Source of the DNA: Datnioides undecimradiatus | Taxonomy: Eukaryota > Chordata > Actinopteri > Lobotiformes > Datnioididae | Reading direction: 5' to 3' | DNA: 64,000 nucleotides | Assembly (NCBI GenBank): GCA_008933995.1 | Contig: WARS01000016.1 | Span: 16,186,886 to 16,250,885, forward strand | In this document: positions 50,179-63,144 of the stretch, piece by piece | Numbering within the stretch: the stretch's first letter is position 1 | Layout: the number at the start of each line of letters is the position of its first letter | Made by a program: the position numbers and the translations under genes | Notes under the pieces: model-generated | Told to the model about the DNA's origin: nothing | Seen by the model: only the letters and a program-made list of their open reading frames with translations | The model's database searches: none

Positions 50179-52054
50179 CGTGAAGGGTGATCCTAAAATT
50201 AGGTTGTGCAAATTCTGTTGTACAGAGCATCATTTTCTCTCTCTCTAAAATCTCCTGTCCTCTCAGCCTGTGTCCCTTTCTCTCACTCACAAACTCACGT
50301 CACATCTATACATACTCATGCGCACACACACACTGCAGGGAAGAGTGTTTTGCAGAGGGAAGTCTTTGCAGCGGTCGATAGCACTTGGCGAGTGATCTAT
50401 CGACAGAGCGGGAGTGTGTGAGAGATGAGTTCAATATACTTCAATTTAGCTCCACTTGCTTTAATTACTTCCACCCTGTGTGTGTGTGTGTGTTTGCGTG
50501 TTTGTGTGAGAGGCTGAGTGGTGTTAGACTACCCGTGAAGGCTGATAATAAAAATACAGCTTTGGCCATTATTGAATTCAGGGTCTGCTGAGTATTTAGG
50601 AGGGTCCTCGGGGGTTGTGACCCCTCCAGGTGTGAATTTGTTTCAGTAAATTTTTAATCTTTATCCATTTCCATTTCAATCCATTTCATATCTTTTTGTA
50701 ACTTTTTGTATTTTTTATTCAACAATTTTTGGCAGCTTGACTTAGTAGGTTTAAGACAACCTGCTATAAAAACTAGCAGCTTTTATACTGTTGATGAGTC
50801 CAGGTGCTGCTTTGGGCCAGGAGAGACCACTATATGGCTACAAAGCATGTCACTTTTCAGTGAGAGAGAGAGAGAACATCGGCCCTTTTGTTAAATTGTT
50901 TGATGTTCTGATAGTGTCCCAAAACATCCTTAAGGGTGAGACTGGGTGGATGAATGTGTGGGCTATTCCAGTTGGTAGGGCACCATTTAGGAAAATGTAC
51001 AAAATACTCTGGGAGATAATTTTATTCACTTTTGTGCAGGTCAGATTAATTCCACCCTCATGTCTGTGCTTTAACTGAGGAAGTTGTTGTTGTACATATT
51101 TACTGCCAGTCACCCAGCAGAGACTCTATCCAGAAGTCCCATTAAAGCCATAAATAATCATTTGTACAATTCTGTTTGTGTATATATTTATAAAGCAATG
51201 TAGGTCTTTTTCATAAGCGAAGCAGAGTTGTGCAAGGAGTTCCTACCTGCATTGAGTCTTTATGCTAAACTATGCTAATCACTATAGCTACATACATAAC
51301 ACATGTTAAGTATGTATTGATCCCCCTCTGACTTAAACTTAAAGAATGTAGATAATATTTACCAAAAGGTCCAAGTAGCCCTTTGACCCTTTGACCATAG
51401 AGTTGGTGGTTCAATTTCATGCTGTTCTTTTCCATCTCTAAAACTCTCCACTATTCAATATTGAATCCAAGAAAGCTCAATATATGTGTTTGTCAAATCT
51501 GTTGATTGCTATCCTTTGCTACCCAGTTTACAAAGGCAACATATCTTTGCTTTTCTAAAACTTTGTGTCAATAACTAATTTCCTCTTGAAAGAAATAAGG
51601 TCATACTCTAAATGTTATTGGACTCTACAGTATGTCCAACACATCATGTATATAGAGCAATGCATACTTTATGCAGTATATGCATTCATTCTTCTATACT
51701 CTGTCGTTCACTTTCCGTCTGTCTTTGCAGTAGCAGATTTTACCACTCCCTCTGTCCTTCTGTCACCCTCTCCCTCACTCTACCCTCCTTGTTTGGCATG
51801 TTAATGAATGTTTCTGCTCCTATTAAGAATTTAAGAGTGAATTTGTCTGTGAATCCATACCATTGAGCAAACATGTCCACCGCAAGCCACATAAATGATT
51901 TTACACCACAAGGGTGGAGAACCACATGGGAATAAGTCTCATCTCTAATCCCTTCTTTTTCCTCCTATCAGTTCACTTCCCAATACCTCCCAATAAAATT
52001 AAAAACTGCTCAGTGTAGAAAAAATTGAGTTGTTGACCACTAGAGGTCAGAACC

Positions 52055-52076
52055 TGTGACTTTTCCTGTAGCAGAT
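52055..52076 (+). repeat. 22-bp direct repeat, left copy
   Basis: TGTGACTTTTCCTGTAGCAG followed by AT recurs exactly at 54283-54304, so the two copies bracket the whole nested insertion. It is probably the target-site duplication of the LINE insertion. Confidence 0.85.
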
Positions 52077-52082
52077 GTATAA

Positions 52083-52083
<1 letters not shown>

Positions 52084-52150
<67 letters not shown>
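52084..52150. repeat. (TA)n(CA)n microsatellite at the transposon end
   Basis: TA units pass into about 25 CA units that run straight into the left terminal inverted repeat of the Tc1-like element. Confidence 0.93.
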
Positions 52151-52151
<1 letters not shown>

Positions 52152-53713
52152 GCGTTCTACATTATTATGCAAATTGTGTTTAAAGGTCATAAAGGTCATT
52201 TTTTTGTCTGTCAGTTTAAACACATGGATGGGAATGTGCGTCAGGGCTCTTCCAATCACTCCAATCAATCTCAGACACCTGTACCAATTAGTTTGCAGGT
52301 GAGTCCAAATAAAGGGAAAACTACTTAAGAATGGATGTTCCACATTATTAAGCAGACCACCATTTTCCAGCAATATGGGGAAGAAGAAGGATCTCTCTGC
52401 TCCCGAAAAGTGAGAAATAGTTCAATGCCTAGGAGAAGGTATGACAACTTTAGATATTTCAAAACAACTTCACCGTGATCATCGTACAATAAAGAGATTT
52501 GTAGCCGATTCAGAACACACACGGGTTCAAGCAGATAAAGGCACAATGAGGAAGATTTCTGCCAGACAAATGCGTCGGGTTAAGAGAGCAGCTGCTAAAA
52601 TGCCACTGCAAAGCAGCAAACAGGTATTCGAAGCTGCTGGTGTCTCTGGAGTGCCAAGAACATCAAGGTGTAGGATCCTCAAGAGGGTTGCAGTTATGCA
52701 TAAACCTCATTCAGCCACCCTTAACCAAAGCTCAGAAGCAGAAATGCCTGCAGTGGGCCTACAAGTACATGAAGACTAATTTCCAAACAGTGTTGTTCAC
52801 TGATGAGTGCCGTGCAACCCTGGATGTCCAGATGGATGGAGTTGTGGATGGTTGGTGAACAGCTACCATGTCCCGACAAGGCTGCGACGTCAGCAAGGAG
52901 GTGGTGGCGTCATGTTTTGGGCTGGAATCATGGGGAGAGAGCTGGTCGGCCCCTTCAAGGTCCCTGAAGGTGTAAAAATGACCTCTGTGAAATATGTGGA
53001 GTTTCTGACTGACCACTTTCTTCTGTGGCACAAAAAAAGAACCGTGTCTTTCATAGCAAGATCATCTTTATGCATGACAATGCACCATCCCATGCTGCAA
53101 GGAATACCTGTGCATCATTGACTGCTATGGGCATAAAACAAGAAAACCTCATGGTGTGGCCCCCATCCTCCCCCGATCTCAACCCTATTGAGAACCTTTG
53201 GAGCATCATGAAGCAAAAGATCTATGAGGGTGGGAGGCAATTCACATCAAAACAGCATCTCTGGGAGGCTATTCTGACATCCTGCAAAGAAATTCCAGCA
53301 GAAACCATCCAAACACTGACAACTTCCATGGATGCAAGAATTGTGAAGCTCCTATCCAATAAGGGGTCCTATGTCAAAATGTAATTTGGCCTGTTAAGAT
53401 ATTTTTGATTGAAAGAGCTTTTGATTTCAGCAAATATAACCTGCAAATGCTTGCAGTTTAACTAATGACCATTTTCAGTTGTTTACAACAATAAAATGTT
53501 TTGAAACTCTATTGTGCGTAATAATGTGGAACAGTGCATTTTAAGATTTTGATTTTTAAAAAAAAAAACGTTATGATTTGGAGGTTCGTTCAAAAACAGT
53601 CGAGTTATACTCTAATGCTTGATGACATGAAAATTATGAGAACTATCATTTTTATAGATTATTTAGGAAAAAGAGAGAAAAATTACATTTGCATAATAAT
53701 GTGGAACGTGGTG
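52148..53713 (+). mobile_element. Tc1/mariner-superfamily DNA transposon, DD37E type, decayed
   Basis: The element is about 1.57 kb. Its outer ends are inverted: CACCGCGTTCTACATTATTA at 52148 against the complement of the 53689-53713 end (CACCACGTTCCACATTATTA). Each end also has an inner copy of the motif (GTTCCACATTATTA at 52337-52350; its exact complement at 53519-53532), about 180-185 bp inside. This is the IR/DR layout seen in some Tc1-like elements. A TA follows the right end (53714-53715); on the left the expected TA is CA inside the microsatellite. It encodes a broken transposase, listed separately. DD37E spacing suggests the TRT-like group of Tc1-like transposons; that assignment is from memory. 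Confidence 0.9.
52375..53384 (+). pseudogene. Tc1-like transposase, broken (one stop, three frameshifts)
   Basis: Transposases of this kind cut and paste their own element at TA sites. The frame starts at ATG 52375 (MGKKKDLSAPEK) and meets an in-frame TGA at 52411-52413. It then continues through a helix-turn-helix region (TTLDISKQLHRDHRTIKRF). The frame shifts near 52725, again near 52820-52830, and again at a run of seven A near 53031-53037. The catalytic residues survive in pieces: Asp in LFTDE, Asp in FMHDNAPSHAA and Glu in DLNPIENLW, with 37 residues between the second Asp and the Glu. TAA ends it at 53382-53384. It cannot make a working protein. Confidence 0.9.
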
Positions 53714-53715
53714 TA

Positions 53716-54213
53716 TATATAAAAATTCCCATCTCGCCCTCCACAGGCGGTTCCTCCTCTGCAAGCTCGGGTCCTCTACCAGAGGCCTGGGAGCTTGAGG
53801 GTTCTGCGCAGTATCTTACATGTCCCTAGTATTGCGCTTTTCTGGACTGAGATGTCTGTTGTCTTTCCTGGGATCTGTTGTAGCCACTGCTCCAGTTTGG
53901 GGGTCACCGCTCCGAGTGCCCCGACCACCACAGGCACCACTGATGTTTTTACCTGCCAGGCTTTCTCCAGTTCTTCCTTCAGGCCTTGGTATTTCTCTAG
54001 CTTCTCATGTTACTTCTTCCTGATGTTACCATCGCTTGGGATTGCGATGTCCACCACAACGGCTTTCCTGTGGGTCTTGTCCACCACTACAATGTCCGGT
54101 TGGTTAGCCATTACCATCTTGTCAGTCTGTACCTGGAAGTCCCACAGGATCTTTGCGCGCTCATTTTCTATCACCTTTGGAGGTGTTTCCCACTTGGATC
54201 TGGGGACTTCCAG

Positions 54214-54215
<2 letters not shown>
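53716..54215 (-). mobile_element. 5'-truncated non-LTR retrotransposon (LINE) 3' end
   Basis: On the minus strand this encodes the C-terminal part of a LINE ORF: KVIENERAKILWDF, then QPDIVVVDK...VVVDIAIP, which fits the PD-(D/E)xK fold of a restriction-like endonuclease. It ends GALGAVTPKLEQWL ... RRTLKLPGLW and TAG at 53778-53776. An in-frame TAA (54012-54010) replaces what is normally a Glu codon in the sequences I remember. The 5' side stops at a CA array (54216), as expected of a truncated insertion; the 3' UTR runs to about 53716. The endonuclease type suggests an R2/Dong/Rex6-like clade rather than L1 or L2. The clade is inferred. Confidence 0.8.

Positions 54216-54276
<61 letters not shown>
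54216..54276. repeat. (CA)n(TA)n microsatellite
   Basis: About 23 CA units then seven TA units, between the truncated LINE end and the right 22-bp repeat. Confidence 0.95.
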
Positions 54277-54277
<1 letters not shown>

Positions 54278-54282
54278 AAACT

Positions 54283-54304
54283 TGTGACTTTTCCTGTAGC
54301 AGAT
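54283..54304 (+). repeat. 22-bp direct repeat, right copy
   Basis: Exact copy of 52055-52076, followed by a GT array. Confidence 0.85.
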
Positions 54305-57300
54305 ATGTGTGTGTGTGTGTATAGATATATAGATATACCACCTTTAGGTGCACCTTTGGGTTCTGAATGAAATATCTGAGTAACTGTGAATGTCTGTAAG
54401 ATTTCATACAGATATCCAGAGAGTTGCACAGAGAGTTCATCCTAATTATATCAGTAAATATGATTATTATATCAGCTTAAACTTTTCTTCTAGTATCGAC
54501 ATCTGGTCAAAATTTCCTTTATCGAATAATTAGTTTAAAGACTAAATATCTGCAAACTATTGAAAGTCCCCTTAGCATCAGGTGTACTTCGTGTCAGCAT
54601 TATGTTAACCCACTAACACACTGAGAGGAATGTAGCAAACCTGTGAAACATGAGCATGTTAATATTCTCACTGTGAGCATGTTAGTATACTCATTTTAGC
54701 TTGGAGCTCAAAGCAGGAACTATTTAAATGAAATATTTAAAATAATAACTTTTTTCCCATATTTATAAAAGTCAGTAAATACGAAACTAAGTGGATGGAT
54801 AGCTGCAATGATTTTTTTTCTTCCCTTGATTGTTTTCTTTTCACAGCCCTCATTTTATGATCAGGAACAAGAGTCTGGAGATTTCACACACTGCAACTAA
54901 AGGGAGAAAATGAAATTAAACTCACTTACTGTAGAGGAGGATGTCCATCTCCGCTTGACTTCATTGTCACAATGAGCATTTCCTTAACATAGCTTTTTTT
55001 ATTTAAATTGGGCTCTTACCAAGATCACACCTGTAGGTTCAACTGAGTTTGTTGTTTATGACTAATGTGCATTTTAGGGAACCCAGTATCATGATTCAGT
55101 CAGCTAAATTAATTAAAATTATAAGGTAGAAACTGTTTGTAACTGTAGACAAACCACAGATTTCATGTAGAACCTGTTCACTTAATGTACTGGCACTGTT
55201 GTGTGACCTAAGGGCCAATGAAAATCTTAATGTAACAACCATTACAAACTAACACAAATGGATTGCGATTATCATCTGAAAAACTAACTCAGCTGCTTTA
55301 TTGTAAGGTAAAAAAAGTCTTCTTTCGCTGGACAATTTTATTCCATGTTGTGTGTAATTTGTGGTTTGTGGATATGAGCTGAAGACAGTGGTTAGATGGG
55401 TATTTGACATGGAATCCGTGCGGTGCCTTCTGCTCGACAACATGTTCTATGCCTGTTTCAGAGCTGTCGATGATAACAGGGTTGAAAATATGTGTGCCGG
55501 TGTGAATCTTTCATCTGCAATATGTCAGGTAACACTCTTTCATTGAAACAGACCGAGAGAAACAGCAGGAAGGTGTGGAGGCACACATCAGTTACACTTG
55601 GTTTACTTTAGCCTGTGATGTGGTTTGACTGTGTATTGTTGTGTCTTCTGAGATAATTTACCTTGGCCCAGTTCTTCACACTGTTTAGACTGTACTTTCT
55701 ATTATTTAAATGTATTTCCTCAATTATTATGCTTTGGCTGTTGCTGTTTGTAGTGTCTGCCACATTTTCTGTTAGACAGAGGACAGATACAGCACATCCA
55801 TCCAGCTTTCTACATGTGCTTAAACCTGCATTGATTTTTTGGCCACCTGGGGGCAGTGGAACAACCTGTAAACACAATGTTGTCTCATTATCACCAGAAC
55901 TGTCAAAAAGACACTTGTAGCACTAACATAGACTTTTACTGTGACTGAAAAAATACATGTTAAAACCACTGATTCCCATTTGTCGGTGTTTCCCAAAGCA
56001 TCCAAGTTGATGAAAGGACATCATTTTTAACATCTTAATGCATTAGCTGGCTAGTCAATAGTGGTAAGCTTTAGTTCATGTTTATTACAAAATAATCACT
56101 TTTTTAAATTCTAATTGCAGTGTGACATCAAAGCTATATTGACTATTCATCAGCCTTCTTGACCTGATTTTTCTTCCTTTTTTTCTTCCAAAATCATGCA
56201 GAAAAAGATGATTAATGGAGTCTCTTCACCACTTCTCAGAATAAATGCTATTATATATTAAATAGTTAATGTAGTGGTTAATGCTAATTATGCCTTAATA
56301 TAATACAAACATTAATAGAGTTGCTGACTGTCCAGCTGGAAACCATTCAGATGGTTTGATGGCAAGGATTTGTGCCAAACAGTGGAAAGCTACATTGACC
56401 ACATGGCAGTGTGTAATGAACTTGTTTCTCAAGAGTTCTGGTTACCTCCTAATTGCTGTTTTTATTTATTTGGACCCTTATTAGCAGTTAGAAGTCAAGA
56501 GTCTACACTTCCATGGTCCCCATGAAGTCAGTATGGCTGAAAATGTAGTTGATGAAAACCCTGAGAATGGACAAAAACAGAGAGGTTACTGGCTGTGAAA
56601 CCAAAACAACAAGCTGAAAGACACCAAAACACACCATAGACCTAACAGGAATTGTGACATTGTTGATAATTCTTCTTGTTAATCTTGCTAATCACAAGGA
56701 TGGATACAATTCACATTACATATAATGTTGCTTTATTATTGCATACACTGATTTAAAACAAACAACATTTTTATTTTGTCAGAACAAAAGGTGGAAGCAC
56801 AGGAGAGTAACATTATGTCACTGCAAACAGTCTGTACTGATACAGAATAAATGGTTTGGCCATACAAGGAACAACGCATGGGTCTTTGTAACACCAGGGA
56901 CTGCGATTCATGCTAGACCTTATTCACATAAAGCTATTTCAGTTAGGACGGACACATTTGGCCTCCATGTACTTTAATTGTAAGATGAAGTTCCTGGATG
57001 AAGTATTTAGTATTTTTGTACATTTTAGCAGATTCATAGAAATTTACTTTAAAATATGTGGGTTAGAACAATACGTTGCTGCATAGTGCGTGGTTAAGAA
57101 AGAGCCAATGGCAGGTACGTCAGATTGTAAGAGGTTAAGTCATTTGTTAGTCAAACGTTAGATGAGTTCATAGCTGCCTAATATGTCTAAGAATTTGGGA
57201 AGGACACATAGCTTTTTTTTCATCTGAATTCACCACAGCTGAGTCACTGCTAGCACCATTAATCTCTCACACAGAGAAGTGATGACAGACAGTATGTGCT

Positions 57301-57924
57301 TGTGTTAAGTGCGTGTGCTTGTGTGTGTCTGTTGACGACTTCAGGAAGAACACCTGTGTGGACTCCTCTGGTTGTAGATACGTACCAGCAGAGATCACTG
57401 ACTTCTACACCTGCCTTGTTTAGGAAAACAAAACTCACACACACACAGACTTTATGGCATATAAAGGGACAGTCGCTGAGAAGTGTTTTAATAATTTTCA
57501 CTCTGTAACAATAAATTAGAATTTCAAAATGCTCCCTGTTGCTACTGTCAGAGATGCCTTAAATTACATTTTTAATTCCAAACTGCTTCCAGTGTTGTTT
57601 TCATCAATACAGCACTTGATTTCAGGATAAGAGACAACACATTCAAGCCATTTAGGTTTGAATTAGTCCAGAATATTCTTATTTCTAGGCTAAAATATTG
57701 AGAAAAACATGAGACATTTGTTTTTTTATAGAGCTTTATTGGACAGCATATTGAGGAGATAGAAATGATTTAATGAGAATCTTTTTTTCTACTTCCTCTG
57801 CTCTGGTTAGCTCTGCCTGGACCATTACCTGCTGGATCCAGCAGTGGAGATCTAACCACTCGATGGAAAACCCCACAGAGGACAGACAGTATGTGAAGAG
57901 GGAAGGTGGAGGCATTTTGCACAC

Positions 57925-57925
57925 A

Positions 57926-57964
<39 letters not shown>
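57925..57964. repeat. (CA)n microsatellite
   Basis: About nineteen CA units, with one AAC interruption near its start. Confidence 0.93.
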
Positions 57965-57966
<2 letters not shown>

Positions 57967-59023
57967 GAGTCTTCACACATCAGTCAGACAGCCCTCTAGT
58001 CAGGAGAACCCCTGGCTCACCTTCACACAGATTCACAGATCACACACATGCACACACACAGACGTTGCACTGACATGAATCTACGCAGTCACTTTGACTC
58101 ACATAAACATGCCTCCCCCTCCCTGCAAACACACACACACTTCAAAGGAAGATTGTAACCTGACAGGCCGGCAACACTAAGAACCCACATACAGCTTTTT
58201 TCTGAATCTTCTTCACAGAAACCCACCTGTTTCTTACAAACTTTCATGTCGTACCTTTCTCTCTCTCTCTCTCGCTCTCATTGTCTCCCTCTCTCTCCCT
58301 CTCTGTGACATACACTCTAACTCAGAGTGCATATGCTGGTACTCAGGCGCTGTCTGTCTGATGTTGCCTCCATCTCATCCTACACTGTATGCCCTTATCA
58401 GAGGATTATACGCACACTGAACCATGTCTTAACTAGACACAATGTAGCCATGCTCCTGCATGTACAACTGGGCAGATGTGAACCACAGCACCCTGTAATC
58501 TTATCTGAAACATGTTTCCGAGCTGATGAGCCTGTGTTCTGGCATCGACCTATACATGGCAATATCTCCTTGATGTGAAATGCAGCTGGAGACATAAAAC
58601 AGTTTGAGACAAATCTGACAGAGGTGGTGTTTCCCCAGTGTCAGGCAAGCACAGGCCAGATGTTGAAGCATACAGGCTGATGCAGTCAGGTCACTCAGGC
58701 TTTGTGAGCCTTTTTGCTGCCCTCAATATGCAGGGGTCTTTTGGGTGTCACAATAGGGGGTTTAAGCATTGTACCTCGCTCACATAGCCCCTATAGAGCC
58801 TGTTAGAGCTATTAGCCTGAGTAAGTAGAACAAGGTTTCTAGATAGCACGAGGGGGTAAATTCATATATCACACATGGTCCCCAGGTAATTCAAGTGCTT
58901 AAGGTGTGCCAAAGTAATTCAAAAGATTTGTGAGTTACTAAGCTTTAGTAACTTAATTATGCTTAGCTCAAAGTCACTCCACTTTTATAACATTACCTTA
59001 ATCTGCTTACACAATTATTGTTA

Positions 59024-59049
59024 TACACACACACACACACACACACACA
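59024..59049. repeat. (CA)n microsatellite
   Basis: About twelve CA units. Confidence 0.92.
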
Positions 59050-62000
59050 TAGTCTCACCTTGAGGTCCATTTACTGGCTGTTTTGCATCCTGTGATCATA
59101 CCACACAATTATCCTTGTCCAGCAGATGGAGTTTGCCCATGAGTTCATATCCATGAGTTTACCCATTTGAATGCTCTAAGCCCCGCCTTGTAAACCCCCT
59201 TAGTTACTGTTGCTACACCTGTCAAGCATTCGGTTCCTGCACAGGTTAAACATTAAAAATGGGCACAGATAAATCAGTAAAAACCTGTCCTTGATTTTAC
59301 TCAAAAGAAGAGAAAAGGTTCTCAGCTGAAGCCAGCAACCAAAAATTTGTCTAGCAGCACTGTCAGTTGCACATTTTATTGGATCTAGCAAGGCCAGTGT
59401 AGCTGGCTGCTTGTATTAAGCTAGTGAGATAGACATGTGTAATACATGAGCACAGAAACACACTGTTAAATTTCTGTTTTGCTGTTTTATTGGTTCTGGA
59501 AAAGACTACTCTCAAAACTATTTGTGTACCAAATATTGCTCTCACACCCCATGCACAGTTCAGTTCAAAATGTGGAGGAATCCAAATCCTTAACTCCCAA
59601 GTACAGACTGGTGAAGGTTTAAGCAAGTCAGTCCAGTTTATTATACTGTAAAATGATCATCAGATGATCTAAAGCTCCAGAAAACATGATAATTGGACCT
59701 TGAGGTGAGAAAGTTTTGCCAGCTGCTGCCTCTGAGCCCAAGAATAAATGTTGAAACTTAACTTTAAAGCAATCATGGGCCAGAGTTCCTTAAAATGCTT
59801 TGCCTTAATTCATCATTTTCTCACTCTGGCACTCCTTGCTCCGTCTCTCACCCATGCCAGAGTGACATCTGGCCAATTCAGTCTCAGGTGTCATAAGAAC
59901 AAGGGATGACTCATCCAAGACAGGCGGATGAAGAGAGAGATAAAGGGATGATGAAGGGGAGGATGAAAGACTGCAGCGGCGCATTCGGCCTGCCAGTCAC
60001 TTGTCTAATTGCAGTGTCTGTCAGAGGAAGCGCGTGCTGTCTCTCACATGGATGACTTCATGTTGTTTTTTTTCTTCAGCTCCCATTAATCCCATCAGTC
60101 TGTCTCTCTCTTTTAGCTGAACCCTTTAGCTGAACCCTGTCTTACCCTTTTGTCACCCCTCTTTTATCCTTGCTTTGCCAGTGAATCTGCTTCTTTTTTC
60201 TCTTTGTTATAGACATTTTTTAGTTCAGTTAAAACTAAAATATAAAATTAAAAGAATGTCTTTACACTAATTCTTCCTGCAAAAAATAGTTATACATTAT
60301 GCTGTTTCCAGAATGACAGTGCAACTGACCATAACACCAATTTGGAAATACAAAAATGCATGAAACTGAACACTAGAAGAGTCATTATGTGAAACAGCAA
60401 TTTTGTACAATAGTTGGACCTTCAAAGGGAGTTTGCATAATTAAGGTGTTTGTGCTTGAAGTCACTGGAGCTCTGGGAGCATAGCATGGATCTGAGAGCA
60501 TAGCATCCAGATGATGCTAAGTTGTTGCACATCATTTGAGTCAGTGTTCAGACAACACTATTCTTGTGTGATGTAGAGAACCATTAACTTGTTAGTGTTA
60601 GCTACAGCAACTCATATCCTGTCTCAACAACAGACAGTTGTTGCATAAGGTCCTGTCACAGTGCTGTAAAGCATTGCGTTGTGCCTGTGAAGGTTGTGCC
60701 ACCGTCTTTACGGGAATCAGCCGCTGCAAACTTTGGGGTGTGCACATAGTGTCTGTGATACTACTCAAAATACAGTTGACTTTGATTCATTTAAGTAAAA
60801 ACAAGACGTGAAATGATTTGTCTCATTGGCTCTGTTTTTAACAGTAAGGCACTTTCAGCTACAACAATGAAAAAATGTTAGTTTCTCAATAACATTATAT
60901 TGAAAGTGAGCAGATTTGTAGTATATATGCTTTTGCCATATGGAAAGATATTGTATAACAAAGGAGCACTTCAGTGATATTAAATGTCCAAGTCAATTTA
61001 CTAGTCTTTGGGATCACTGCTCAGCCTAAACAACACCGTTGTATTTTCTGTGGCTCTGGAGGAGCTTTGCGGGGTCTGGGAAAGGACAGTGCCCTCAAAG
61101 CACTTTGAGGATTGATTTTTTTAATATCTACTCAATATTATCTTAAATACTGGGTGCTCTTATTTTGAAATAAAGGGAAAATGAGTAGAGGGTTAAAACC
61201 GTGATCATCAAAAATATGACTGCAGTTACAGTGCCCCAGTGCATTCTGTCTGTGTGTGTTCCTGCACTGTAACAAGTGGCATTTCGTTGTGGTGTGTGCT
61301 CTAAAATGTGAGCACTCATTAGATATTAGAAATTGAAGTGAATGAAGGTGGTGTGACCACATGTAATGTGAGATTGATGGAGGTACCCAATGGACATTAA
61401 TGGGCCTGCGCTGAAAATGAAAACTTAAAAAGCTGCTTTTTTTCAACACTATTCGGGGAAATGTGTGAATGTAGTTACATAAAAATAATTGGCATGGAAA
61501 TGTCAAATTAAATGCCATTTGTTTTGGCTCCATTGGTTTTTTAACACCTATGTCTTGTAGTTAAGTTTATTTCTTTTTGGCAAACAGTATCCACATTTTG
61601 TTGCATATTTTATCACATATAAGTATGGGTAATACCTTGATATATTGATATGATTATCAATACTTAACACCTAGAGATCATAGTTATTTTATAATTACCT
61701 GCATGTTCCAGTTGCAACACTGGTCAAAGGTTTTAGATTCATTTAAATCCACCCTTGGAGAACCCAAAGAATTTTTACGTTAATTCCTCAACATCCTAAT
61801 TTAGATAACTTGGTTATCTATATATGCAGAAGAGGCCCCAGATAAACACGCTTGTGGCAAAAGTCCACTGCATTTGACATGAGGGAGATTGGTCATCATA
61901 GACACTTAACACATCAGCGATTTTACAGTTCAGTGCTTTGAGCATAAAGTCTAAAAACATAATATTTATATACCTCTTCAGTCAGAAATTCATATTGTGA

Positions 62001-63144
62001 TATCACAATAAATACTCATTAATAATTGTGGCTTGTTCTGGATATTTTTTTTATTTTATCTCATACCTGTAAAAATATATTCTCAAAATAAATAAATATA
62101 TGAAATAAATATACTGTATGCCCTAGGAAACAAAAACTCATAAATAAGAATAAAATCTGTCAACAGGTTTGTAAAGGTGTCTCTGTCAGTCCTGTGTTCG
62201 TTGTTTGACTGCCATCGGTGGGAAAACAACAGAATTCCTTCACTGGGTCCTTGAATGAGTTTCTACAGTTCCAACAAACCACTCAGTATTCCACCACAGG
62301 ACACCATAGAAGAAGTCCTCATAAAACTCCTTTGGATTTGTACTTCTTCTCTTGTTCCTCATGCACTTTGTAGAAAAGTCATCTTTTCTGAGCAGCATCC
62401 ATCTTTGAAGCAGTTTCAAAGAGAATCCACTAGTGCCATCACAACATTCAGTTCGATATAGGTGAATCCTCCAGCTCTCAGACCCGTGTCCCAGAACAGA
62501 CATGGCTGCTTTCCAGTGCATAAAACTACCTTTTTTGTAAACCAGCCACACTGTATAGTGGATTAAGCAGTTTTTAATAAATTGATTACTTAGCAGCCAA
62601 AGTAGAATTCTGAATAAAATTAAAAGGCCAAATGAAACAGTAGAATTGACAGGGCTCACATGCCACAGCTGTAAAAGGCTAATAGCAGCCAGTTGTTAGT
62701 CTCACTTACTAATTCCCACACGTGTATCCTCTTGAACATGCAATATGGACTAGCAGGTAGTTAGACTTATTTAGTGAACTCAAGAACTCAGAAAAAATCC
62801 ATATATTATTTGTTCGGCCACCAGGGCCTCTGCATAGGCCAATATGAGCAATATTAGGGGCCCAGGTAGCCTCTGTGATTGGTTTTGGGCCTTTCACATC
62901 TTCCTCAGAAGATCCCTGGTGTGGTTGAGTCAAACTCCCTGGCTAGTCTGTTTCAGAGGGGGGTTTATTTTCTTCCTCCATTCCAGCGATGGGGAGTGTT
63001 GATTTGGTGCACTTCTATCATCCTGTTTTGGGCAGACAAACAGGATCTTCTGTCTCCCTCAAGCAGAGGTTAGGATTAGGTGCACTTGGGTCGCTTTTCA
63101 GCCCAGACTGGTTCTGACAGGGTCATAGCAATACCCTTTTAGTC

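Larger units (their letters stand above)
36421..52054. other. Gene-poor intergenic region, left part
   Basis: About 15.6 kb without a gene I can support. It is filled with (CA/GT)n arrays, three small near-perfect hairpins (39059, 43603, 45986), a dispersed fish repeat core at 48660-48710 and a purine tract at 50041-50178. Open frames here are short, often come from dinucleotide runs, and match no family I know. Confidence 0.6.
54305..63144. other. Gene-poor intergenic region, right part
   Basis: About 8.8 kb downstream of the fgf gene with no supported gene. It contains (CA)n arrays at 57925-57964 and 59024-59049, a CT-rich patch at 58258-58310, and a 12-bp tandem repeat (TTAGCTGAACCC twice, 60113-60137). 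The more complex stretch at 59860-60070 is a candidate regulatory block. Several open frames above 80 codons here match nothing known to me. Confidence 0.55.

Noticed and set aside
61138-62659. Open frames of 131 and 139 codons on the minus strand
   Set aside because: Their residues show no family signature, and the length is within chance for AT-rich DNA with many candidate frames.
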